Shown here piece after piece: positions 23,357 through 34,225 of a stretch of 64,000 nt of DNA (the first letter of the stretch is position 1; every line of letters starts with the position of its first letter). The position numbers were made by a program, and so were the translations under genes. The stretch lies in assembly GCA_026545225.1 (NCBI GenBank), contig CM048850.1, positions 28,449,797 to 28,513,796 of the forward strand. The letters run 5' to 3'. The DNA is from Cornus controversa. Lineage: Eukaryota > Streptophyta > Magnoliopsida > Cornales > Cornaceae. A model generated the notes under the pieces. That model saw only the letters and a program-made list of their open reading frames with translations, was not told the DNA's origin and searched no databases.

Positions 23357-25712
23357 AGGTAAAATGTTCTAACACCCCTCCAAGTTTACTTATATTGCTT
23401 ACGGAGAATAGTTGTGTCAAAACTTGCTTTGACACCCTCTGTTAGAATTAACGACCGATTGTTTTTAACAATTTAAGTACTTGTACCATTATACCCCTCC
23501 TATATTTAACCAAATTGTAGGCATCATTTGTTGACATATATCTTCTTATATTAAATGTCCAAATTGTCCTTGTTATGAACACAAAAATACTCCCTCCCAA
23601 ACCCTAATCCTAGCCACAGCTCTAAAGACCCACCACCATCACCACCGGAAAACATCCCACACACGCTTGAAAATCACTTAATTTCTCACTCTGCCAACCC
23701 CAAATTCACCAATTCGAAGAATCAACAACCTAACCCGACCCAAATCCATCAATTTCTTGCCCTTTTCACCCATTGATTTGTCGACGGTGTTGAGGAAGCT
23801 GGAAAATGATCGGTCGGCAACACCAACGAAGAAGGAGGCGTTGAGGGACGTGGAAGGGGGAGTCGGGTGCTATACTGGCTGTGGAGATGGTTGATAAGTG
23901 CACAAAACTTGCTATTTTATATCCCAAAATAAGTCTTTAATTACTTTTTTTATTTTATTTAAAAGTTTTTATCTTTGCATTTTATGTTTTATAGGGGTTG
24001 ATTTCCAAATGTGAAGAAAAATAGCAAAAAAATGGGTGAAAATGATATATATAGTCAAAGATGAACACAAGAAGAATTGTAGGAGAGATGATATTCTACA
24101 CAAACTACTCCACAAGAGGTTTTAATTTTAAAATTCTAGAAAATAATTTTTTACACAGCCACGTCAGTAGTCCAGAATTCAAATTAAAGATATGAAGACC
24201 AAATCTTAGAGATTCAAATTCAAATTTTATATTTTGATTTTTTTTAAAAAAATTTGTATTTTAATTTTTTTTTCATCTAAACCATTTCCCTCTAACTCTA
24301 TAAATAGAGGGTCTTGTGGGTTGAACCAAGAGTTAGAAATTGCAGAAAAAAATAAAATGTAGTTGAAAATATTTTCTTATAAATACGTCTCTTAATGGAG
24401 TGATGAAGCCACCATGGTGAAATATAAGTAAGTTCTTTTACATTATTGTATATTTTTTTCTCCCAATAGCATTCTTTTATTAGTCTATTATGAGTTTTTA
24501 TTTTTAAAAGAAAATTAAAGGGAGGACTCTTCATGTTTGCTAAAAAATAATAATTTTGAATGCCTACCACTATTTACTTAGCAAAGGTATAACGGACTAA
24601 GTAAAAAAATGCTCTCTGATATATAATCAAGTTTGCTTTTATGTCATATTTTTCTTCATCTTTTCAAGTTGTGGTTGGATTGGTGAAGTGTATTGTTTAT
24701 TGGAGAAAAAATCATATAAGAATAATAGAAATTTTATTTATGTGGATCCGTCGTGGTGGATTCCCTTCCGTTGAGGTTTATTTTATTAGTATAGTTTTAT
24801 TTATTTCATTATGATTTAAAAATAAAAAAAAATGTTTTAAAAAAATTCATTTTCATCCTCATAAATTAGTGTATGAATTTGAGCTCATTCGGAATCTCAC
24901 TTGAGAATAGTTCAACCCTATTTATTATTATACAATTTTTAGTAAAGTTTTTACAGATTTTATTTTTGTACCAAGTGCATACATTCCACAAATACACTCG
25001 TCAATGGCATTGAGGTCGATAGGCAACTAAGTGACTCAAGTGTTTTATAGTGACAGATTGATTGGGCAACTAGGTGATTCAAGTGTTTTATGAAAGATTG
25101 GCATAGTTGATTGTGTTGGTATAAGGTATTTGGTGGTGAATTGAAGAAATTATATGATGGTTGTATGAAACCCTAGAAATTTTCATAATTAGGAACGACC
25201 AATCTAGACAAAGATTTGGAGAGATTTTTGTTGATAAATATAGGTTGATTCATGGAGAATTAATATTGGGTATGTTTTTGGATTGAATAGATGTGATTGA
25301 CTGCCATATTTTGTTGAAAGTTGCGAACATGGGGTGTACAGAGATGGTGTTATGGTTAGTTGCTTGGAATTGTTGTTCCCAAGCGTGGAGATGGGTTAAT
25401 GTGAGTTTAGGGAGGGAGAGAGATGTGTAGAGAGTGAGAGAGAGAGGAGAGAGAGGCTAGAGAGAGAAACTTAATATGAGAGTATAAAAGTTCAAATAAT
25501 TGAGGCTAAAATTATAATTTAAAATAGCAAGGGTAGTTTTGGTGTTTTAATTTTTCAAATTCGTTGACTTCTAACATGCATGACGATCAACTAATAGAGG
25601 GGGTGTCAAGATAAGTTAAACCAAACACGGGGGAAGTTGACCACCGTTTTTGACATAACTATTTTCTGTGAGCAATATAAGTAAACATGGGGGGTATTTG
25701 AGTATTTTACCC
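23357..25712. mobile_element. Nested Mutator-like element with long inverted ends
   Basis: Ends of 65 bp or more match in inverted orientation. The left runs from AGGTAAAATGTTCTAACACC through CAAGTTTACTTATATTGCT, and the right is its complement ending ATTTTACCC. The flanks TTAAATTAT (23348-23356) and TTCAATTAT (25713-25721) differ at one of nine bases. The inside includes a C-rich, gene-like stretch (23580-23890) and GA-rich sequence (25400-25470), and it is split by a solo LTR. I found no transposase frame. Confidence 0.75.
23892..25003 (+). mobile_element. Probable solo LTR nested in the Mutator-like element
   Basis: Begins TGATAAGTGCACAAAACTTG and ends CACAAATACACTCGTCA, in TG...CA form. 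The flanks are ATGGT (23887-23891) and ATGGC (25004-25008), a 4 of 5 match. A TATAAATAG box at 24299-24307 on the plus strand fits an LTR promoter. No internal retroelement sequence is present. The family was not identified. Confidence 0.55.
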
Positions 25713-26018
25713 TTCAATTATATCTTTTGATCGGAAAAAAAAAACTAAAAAAATTGTTGTTCCTATTGAATAAATTATCTTTTTTGACAAGATAAAAAAA
25801 AGTATCTAAAAAAATAATGATTCTAAGAAAAAAATATTCTATAAGAAGGTAAAAAGAGTTAAAAGTTTATAGTCTAAAGGGTAGTTATGATATTATAAAA
25901 TAAGGGATGATGCATTAATGAGTTTATGGACCTTCTTGTCATTTTCATTTAAAAGAAAAAGGTAAGTAGAGCGTAAACGTAGAAAAGTGGAGTGCAAAAA
26001 TCACCTTCCAATTATAAT

Positions 26019-26325
26019 TGCAAAATTTTAAATCTAATTTGGCAAGAGTATAAGTAAAAACTTGAGTGGTTTATAACTAAATAAAAAAGAATTTCAAAAG
26101 TAGGACTAATTTATTTATGATGTGCGCCCCCACCTTAAAAAAAAAAAAATCTCTTACCCCCTTCCAATTCAAAAGTAAAAAATAAAACTCACATGTTTTA
26201 ATGAAGTTAATAGGATTGGCTAGTAGAGTAATATCTTACTGAAATGACATATATTAGAGCATATGCGTTACCCAAAAATGCACTATTATAAAAATAAAAA
26301 TATTAATTTATGTAGAAAACAAGAG
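26019..26325. other. AT-rich spacer
   Basis: No gene. A poly-A run (26137-26149) and simple AT-rich sequence only. Confidence 0.35.
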
Positions 26326-26526
26326 TAGGGATGGCACAGGTTCGTCTAAACTCGTTCCAGTCTCGTTGTCCTTAATAGTTTTTTCATACACGTCAAGGGT
26401 ATAAGATGGAGAGGGAACTCAAATCCCATCCCCCGTTCCGTTGGAAGACGGAATGAACAACCAAATGACTTTGGTGCTTATATATTAAAGAATAAGAGAT
26501 ATGTTAGGTAGTTTAAAAAATGTAAT

Positions 26527-26577
<51 letters not shown>

Positions 26578-26640
26578 GATGATATTATATATATATAAAT
26601 ATGTTTATATATATAACAATTAGGCCGGATGAGATGAGTT
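26326..26640. mobile_element. Partial GC-ended hAT-like repeat
   Basis: Starts TAGGGATGGCACAGGTTCGTC, resembling the tips of the other GC-ended elements in this window, and includes CCCATCCCCCGTTCCGTTGG. It then runs into a long AT microsatellite (26526-26573). The right end, near GGCCGGATGAGATGAG, is unclear. Confidence 0.35.
26526..26573. repeat. AT microsatellite
   Basis: An almost uninterrupted AT run of about 48 bp inside the partial hAT-like repeat. Confidence 0.9.
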
Positions 26641-26700
26641 TTTAACAAAAAGCCCATTTTGCCCCTAAATTAGGGTTTTTGTCAAAAATGTGTCCGAACT

Positions 26701-26997
26701 GAAAATGTGTCAATATTACAGTGTTTTCTATGATTTTTGGACCCTACAGTTATGATGGTGAGGTCCGTTCATTAATTTGACAAACGGTTTGTTACTCAAA
26801 CTTTTGGATTGACTAGCTTGACCTTGATTTAAGGTTTTGATCAACGGGATGTCTAGACTAGAAATGTGTCAATATTATAGTATTTACTATGATTTTTGGA
26901 TCCTACGATTGTGATGGTGAGGTCTGTTCATCAATTTGATGAATGGTTTGTTGGTCAAACTTTTGGATCAACTCGTTTGACCCCAATTTAGGGTTTA
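26701..26997. repeat. Two-copy tandem repeat, 160-bp period
   Basis: 26701-26838 and 26861-26997 share GAAATGTGTCAATATTA, CTATGATTTTTGGA, GTGATGGTGAGGTC and GGTTTGTT...CAAACTTTTGGAT with about 85 percent identity by eye. It sits directly before the sequence containing AAAATGGGTGTCTATAG. Confidence 0.8.
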
Positions 26998-28479
26998 AAT
27001 GGAATCAAGTGTTCGGAAGGACTTATGGTTCCCATGAATTGTCATTTTTGAGGTTTTTGATACTTTTGAACTCAATGATGAAGTCCATTTCCCGTTTAGG
27101 TAGATGGATTGAAAAATTAATTTTTGAAGATGATCATTTCACCCTTTTTGGGGCTTATGCTCGAGGAGGTGGGATCCTAAAATTTGGTATAACTAGTTTA
27201 GGATTTGGAAAAGAAATGGGACGTCAAAAATGGGTGTCTATAGTTACCCCTCTTTGTTTAACTTTGCGAAGTAACGTTTAAACAAAGATGTAGACATGGT
27301 CTGTTTTTTACCAACAAAGTGCAGTTGCTTGGGTCAATTTTGTGAATGTTTTTATGGGTGGACTATGTCCTAACGGGTGAGGGCACGCATTGGAAAGGAT
27401 TTGCCTAAAAACTACAGAAATTTCCAAAGTCTGGGGCTTTTTGTAATTTTGGGAAAATGCAAGGGTATTTTTGTATTTTTTAAAATTTTGCGAGAATTCT
27501 CACAAAAAATTATATGAGATTTTTCGCGAAAGTGTGTAAATTTCGAATTTAAAATGGCCGTTGGGCCATTTTGTCTAGATTCAATGCGTGAAAAAGAAAG
27601 AAAAAGAAAGGAAAAGAGAGAAAAAAACGGGTCTGGGTTGCTCTGTCCGTTTTGAATTTTTGGCAGTACGTGTGTGTCCACGTGTACTCCACTAGTACGA
27701 TTTCTGTTTCCTATTTTTGTGATCTCTCCTTCTATACCTTGCCAATTTTAATATGAAGAAATTCACGCTTGATATGTGGGGTTTCGACTTTGATATCGCA
27801 ATCATAGCTTCATCAGCCACTGTTGCCGATCGACAATCGATCGGTTCACCAGATTCTCAACATGCAAATTCTCTCAATCAATCAATGCTAGAATGCCTGA
27901 TCTGCGCTAGTCTTGCTTAATCTTATTGAGATGCAGGTTGGCTTTGCTTTACACAGATGCTCGATCTATGAACTATGTTCAATTCCATCCAGTTCATGAA
28001 CCACCGATCGACATGTCGATTTGATGAAATTCATGTTAGATTATATGTTGGTTCCAATGTGTTTGCCTTTGTAAATATTTACACATACACAAATGGAACA
28101 ATGGTTGGTGGTGAGGGGTTTCTGTGATGAGTATGAAACGATTGATAAGAAAGAGGAAGCTTCAGAGGGGTAGTTTGGTCTTTTTGAATTATTATTATTA
28201 TATTTCATTAAAAAAGTGGGGGCATATTAGACATTTCACGCCTAAACTAATAAAGTTAGTGACGAAAATACCATTTAGGGTCTTTATGATAGTTATAAGA
28301 AAAGTTTGTATCTATGTAAAATAAGTTCAAATCGCAGGGGATGTCATTGTAATTTACCCAAAAATGAGTTCAAACTCGATTATTTACTTAGCGAACAAAT
28401 TGGAGCCGATGTTTATTCAAATCGAGCCTGAGCTCCAGCTAATTTCTAGTCCTACTAGTAGTATAATAGTGAGAGTTCT
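26998..28479. other. Probable retroelement-derived sequence, no gene recognised
   Basis: 27220-27260 reads CGTCAAAAATGGGTGTCTATAGTTACCCC, which resembles plant gypsy LTR/leader junctions. A purine-rich patch (27585-27630) and a lower-AT stretch (27640-28030) follow. The frame at 26943-27281 shows no domain. I could not find LTR partners. Confidence 0.3.
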
Positions 28480-28721
28480 TAGGTATGGCAAAATGCCCCC
28501 GCCCCGCCACGTTTGAGACAATTTTGGGGGCAGTTATGGAGGTGAGAGGAAAAAATCCGCATGATTGTGGGGGTGGAGACGGGGATAAGCACTCTCACCT
28601 CGTCCCACCACGTTTGAGACAATTTTGGGGGTGTCTTAATGGTTTGGGGGTAGTTGTGGAGGTGAGAAGAGAAAACCCGCATGGTTGTGGGGGCGGGAAC
28701 GATGATAGGTACCCCTGCCCC
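28480..28721. mobile_element. Left part of a GC-ended hAT-like element (split)
   Basis: Begins TAGGTATGGCAAAATGCCCC and holds two copies of CCACGTTTGAGACAATTTTGGGGG about 105 bp apart, with GGAGGTGAGAGGAAAA phrases. A second element of the same class appears inserted at 28722. The corresponding right part after 29267 is not clearly delimited. Confidence 0.45.
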
Positions 28722-29267
28722 TAGGGTGATAATTTGCCCCGCCCCGTTTAAAACCTGTTTACAAAACCGTTTAAGGAAACGGGGTGAGGATGGGGTTAGG
28801 AAAAATAACCCGCGTTTAAACGGGGCGGGGACGGGGTAAGACCCTACCCCGACGGGTACCCACCCCGTTTAAGTATATATATATTTATACTTATATATAT
28901 AATAAAAATATTAATAATATATAAAGAAAATATTAATATTATATATATCATACAACTATACAAGTTTATTATATCAGTAATGGATGACTCAATAATAGTC
29001 ATTGTGTTACATGTACCTAAATGTGTGTTTTTGGTGTATATGTATCGAAATATCAGATTTATTATTTTAAAAAATTTTGCATTAAAAAAGAAGAAAAAGT
29101 ATAAATGGGGGCAGGACGGGGAAAGTTAAACGGTTGTGGGGACGTAAAAGTCAAAACCCGCCTCGTTTATACACGGTTGCGGGCGCGGGGATGGGACCGA
29201 AAAAGTTAAACAGTTGCAGGGATGAGGAAGTCAAAACCTGTTCCGCCCGGCCTCATTGTCATCCCTA
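28722..29267 (-). mobile_element. GC-ended hAT-like MITE, copy B (inverted)
   Basis: Reads from TAGGGTGATAATTTGCCCC to CATTGTCATCCCTA. It is an inverted, diverged copy of 19701-20222, including GTTAAACGGTTGTGGGGAC arms and the core AATAGTCATTGTGTTACATGT. The flanks ACCCCTGCCCC and ACCGCCCC are similar but not a clean 8-bp duplication. Non-coding. Confidence 0.65.
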
Positions 29268-29501
29268 ACCGCCCCACTCTATTTATATTGTAATATATAT
29301 AACCCTTTACTTGTTAAATCTTTATAATTACAATTACAATTACAAAAAAATTATTCTAAACCTATTCTCGCCCCCATCCCATTAAATGGTTTTGAACGAA
29401 AATGAAAGAAGCTTTGTGAATGCTCCGTTTCCGTTCCTAAAAGTCATAGAGAAGAAGTACGCATATGTACACTCGTGGGATTTCTTTGTCACGACAAATG
29501 C

Positions 29502-29536
<35 letters not shown>

Positions 29537-30216
29537 GTTGTGCCATGTTTGGACCTAACTGTGACACTTGCTAGTAGTATCTTGGTACTCCAGTATCTAC
29601 GTATGTATATGTATATGTATATAGAGGGATGGAACGTGGCAAGTACATACTTTGTGGTGGTTGTTGAGACTTTAGAGTAATAAAGATGAGATTGATTATA
29701 CCCATCATAGGACCCGTGATAGCTATCCCCCTATAATATATACTGTGTCGCCATTATTATTATGATGTGAGAATTTGTGATCATACAATCATCGATGCCC
29801 ATTTTCTTCTCTTCTTTATTTATACACACACCCTCTATTTATTAGCTCAGACCCAAAGGTCAGACCACCACTTTACACAGACATACCAATAAATATTTCT
29901 CAATATATATATATATATATTAATTTATAGTAAAATTCATCTTTGTCCATCCCAATATTGGGGCCATATTTTTCTTTTATCGTGTTTATCATGCATTATC
30001 GACCCACATTTTCTTTTGCTCTCCTTGATAATTCTTTTATCCTTTGTCAACCCATTTGTTAGATTATATATCCTTATCAAATCAAAATGGAAAAAATAAA
30101 TGATCTACGAAACTATATATTTTTTAATAAAATAAACAAAAAAATAATTTAAAAAGCATTATATACTATTGATGATTGAATTGTCAAAAGATTAAGAACT
30201 AGTAAGTAAATTAGTT
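29268..30216. other. Intergenic sequence
   Basis: AT microsatellites at 29506-29534 and 29903-29921, and a GTATATGTATAT run near 29605. No coding sequence or clear repeat ends. Confidence 0.35.
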
Positions 30217-30224
30217 CGTGTGTT

Positions 30225-30972
<748 letters not shown>

Positions 30973-30980
30973 CGTGTGTT

Positions 30981-31776
30981 CTCCCCAGAGGATTGTTCTA
31001 ATTACCAAAGATATAAAATTGTAAAAATAAAATAAAATAATGTGATGTCTGATAATTCAATTCCGCACTTAATTATAAATGAATTAAGAAGTGTTTATCT
31101 AATTAAGTATGTTTGATAACGCATTTTGAATATCACTTAAAAAGTAAGTACCATTCAAAAATAAAAAATTACAAGTTAATGTGACTTCACTTATTACTAA
31201 ACGTTGAACACTTAAAATCTAAAAAAGCATTAAAAAAAAAACCTCAATTTATAATTACTAAAAAAATTACGACTTAAAATTTTAATTTTTAATTTATCAA
31301 ATAACACATTAGTCAACCTCTGTAATTTCGAAATTCTGAAAATGTCTTTTCTTTTTCACTCATTTCTTTCTTATTTATATATATATATATGTGTGTGTGA
31401 CGAAGAACCCTTCCCATCGTCGACCCTTTGAACCACGACAAATTAAACACTGGATATGTGCGGTCCCTCACAAATCACATATAATTTCTCTCTCTATTTT
31501 TTCCTTCTCTCTCTTTCCCCGATAACCCAATTCATATTACCACCACTGCCACCGCCATTTCAGTGATTTCTTTGAAATCATCTTCTGTTTTGTTGAACTC
31601 CATTTTTGGAAGCTCAGCTTGCAAATTCTGTTTGTTCATCATTCATTCCTACTCACATTCCGTCACTCAAAACTACCACCACAATTATCAAATATGCGTG
31701 TGTACACGTATGTATTGTCTATCACAAAGTCATTTAAATAGCCCTAACCCAATTTAGCTGTATCCATGTCATGTCC

Positions 31777-31779
<3 letters not shown>
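30981..31779. other. Intergenic sequence
   Basis: AT-rich to 31370, then a short AT/GT run (31375-31398) and a C- and CT-rich patch (31400-31700). The frame 31563-31757 shows no domain. Confidence 0.3.
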
Positions 31780-31815
<36 letters not shown>

Positions 31816-31947
31816 CAGGACAACTTCTAGTCTCGGACACATTTTGATTGTGTATCCCACGCGTGTCCGATAACACTTGACACCCCTAGAAAAAGTGTAC
31901 ATGCTTCCTAACTTCATAGTATCAAAGGTCACTACCCCAAAGGGGTG

Positions 31948-31991
<44 letters not shown>

Positions 31992-32475
31992 CAAGACAAC
32001 TTCTAATCGCATCGGACACGTATTTTGATTGTGTATCCCACGCAAACACGTGTGTCCGATGGCACTATGACACCCCTAGAAAAAGTGTATGTGCTTCTTA
32101 ACTTCATAGTATCAAAGGTCACTACCCCAAATGGGTGCTATATATATATATATTTCAGGACAACTTCTAGTCGCATCGGACACATATTTTAATTGTGTAT
32201 CCCACGCGAACACGTGTGTCCGATGGCACTATGACACCCCTAGAAAAAGTGTATGTGCGTCCTAACTTCATAGTATCAAAGGTCACTACCCCGAAAGGGG
32301 TGCTATATATATATATATATATTTTAGGACAACTTCTGGTCGCATCGGACACATATTTTGATTGTGTATCCCACGCGAACACGTGTGTCCGATGGCACTA
32401 TGACACCCTTAGAAAAAGTGTACGTGCTTCCTAACTTCATAGTATCAAAGGTCACTGCTCCAAAGGGGGTGCCAA
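31780..32475. repeat. Four-copy tandem array, 164-176-bp unit
   Basis: Copies begin near 31813, 31989, 32153 and 32323 with TTTCAGGACAACTTCTAGT. Each contains GTGTATCCCACGCG, GTGTCCGAT, GACACCCCTAGAAAAAGTGT, CTTCATAGTATCAAAGGTCAC and CCAAAGGGGTGC, and ends in a variable AT microsatellite. The AT tract differs in length and accounts for most of the period variation. The short open frames on both strands repeat with the unit and are not genes. Confidence 0.92.
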
Positions 32476-32955
32476 AACGAAAAACAGAAAGAGAGATTTA
32501 AAATTTTACATAAATAGAAGATTGCTTGCAAGGTTGAATTCCTGTTCTCACTATGAATTTATGAAACTTCTGCTGCACCAAGGACTCCTTCGAAACTTTT
32601 TAACCATCACACAGTACTCCCAAGTCATAAGACAGCCTTTCCGTACTTCAAAACATTGAGTTCAACGACAAGAACTTCCACGGTATGCATTTATTATAAA
32701 CAAACCATCTTCAATCCACAATAACTGCAACAAGGCAGATTATAACCAGCAGACAAAATGAACTGAGAACTGGAAATAGAGACACAAAACCGACCCAAAC
32801 ACAGGACTGAGCAACTGGTCATACACCAAGGAAGCATAGACATTTCTACTACAAAGGAACTTTTGATGTCAGACACTAACACTTCATGGACACTCCTCGA
32901 ATACACACGTCCGACACTTCATCAACGTGTCTTTGATTTAAAAATGAACACTTAA
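32476..32955. other. Intergenic sequence
   Basis: Moderately AT-rich unique sequence. The minus frame 32694-32906 has no recognisable domain. Confidence 0.3.
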
Positions 32956-33075
32956 CTCACACTTTGACACTTGGGCAACACTTTCCAAACAATCCCCAAC
33001 ACAAATCTCATACAACTCGCACTTTCTTACTTAGGCCACACTTCCCAAACAATCCCTAGCACAAATCTCATATAC
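32956..33075. repeat. 60-bp direct tandem duplication
   Basis: Two 60-bp units (32956-33015, 33016-33075) share CACTTTCCAAACAATCC- and CACAAATCTCATA-type phrases with a few substitutions. Confidence 0.8.
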
Positions 33076-34225
33076 ACAAAACATATTTATAGTACGATGT
33101 TTGGTAATTTTGAAAATAATATGATCATTTTTATTTCTTTTAGAAAAAATAATAATATTATAGACATGGTCACGAGTTAAGCATACACTAATACTTTTTC
33201 ATATAGGATAGAAACATAATTGTAATGACAAAATAGTTAAATAATTGCATATATGTTGCAACAAAATTGGTATAATTTGATCTTCTAAATTATTTCAGAG
33301 TAACTCTTAGCATAAAATAAATAAATAAATAACATTGTATCCACCATATTGTGTCCATGCCTATGCTAATTAGTAGTGCACATTTCTATTAGCACAAATA
33401 AGTTTACTAATCAGTTTTCAAATTATTTGCCTATGAAGAAAGGGGATGACTGAGAGGGAGGAACGGTGTAACAGGTACAAATTAGTGTGTATAAGCAATC
33501 TATAAGAGTAGGTCTCGTCCTTGTAGTCTTTATTCATCAACTCTAATCGATGCAGAGACATTTGAATTAGGGAACGTTAACAAGATTGGTTACACTTGTG
33601 AACAAGCCTGGCTGGGAGAAGACTACCTGCTTGGTTGTAGACCTAAGTGCATGCCAATTAGACGGCGATATGGTATCAGAATTGAGGCCTATGTTGGTTT
33701 AACTTGGAAGCCAAAAACGTAATTATGCAAAAAGTTAATCTAAAAAATGCCTCTTAAACAAGTGATTTGAAATGCTTGCAATTACCAGGATAATGTCCCG
33801 AGATCAAATATCTGACAAACTTTTGAATTTAGTTATTACTTAAATTACCAGTAAAAGTTGAATCAATTAATTTTAGGTAATAAGATACAAAATATTAAAC
33901 CTCAATTTTTTTTTTAATTTTAAAAAGAGCACATTTTATATATTCTGGTCGTTGAAATACTTTTTGATGTTTGTTGATACTGATGAGGTTCTCATATCTC
34001 ATCACAGTGATCTAAAAGAAACTGTACTGTAGCTACGATCATGAAAGCACATCAGAGATTGTAGTAAAATTCAAAAAGAGTGTTCTCCCGCATAAATTAT
34101 GGGAAAAGTTAAATAACTGTAATCAGGTCCGGTTATAAGTAGCAACTCAACAAATGACTGGACCGAACCAATAACTCATTTAAGTGTAACAAAGAAAACA
34201 CCTTATGCTTGTTGGTTTCTGCATC
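33076..34225. other. 3' flank of RAR1 and intergenic sequence
   Basis: No gene recognised. The part nearest 34225 should include the RAR1 3' untranslated region. The polyadenylation site is not determined. Confidence 0.35.

Larger units (their letters stand above)
22708..26009. mobile_element. Outer Mutator-type element, split by a nested insertion
   Basis: The terminal inverted repeats GGAGGCGATATTCACTCC and the complement of GGAAGGTGATTTTTGCACTCC enclose the region. Its flanks AATTATAAG (22699-22707) and AATTATAAT (26010-26018) match at 8 of 9 bases. The inside is an A-rich minisatellite built on GTTGAATAAATTATCTCTTT (22870-23345). It resumes at 25722 after the nested element. Without the nested element it would be about 0.94 kb. 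No coding capacity. Confidence 0.75.

Noticed and set aside
31744..32434. Four overlapping open frames on both strands with similar peptides
   Set aside because: They repeat because the DNA is a tandem array. Frames exist on both strands and include microsatellite Tyr-Ile runs.
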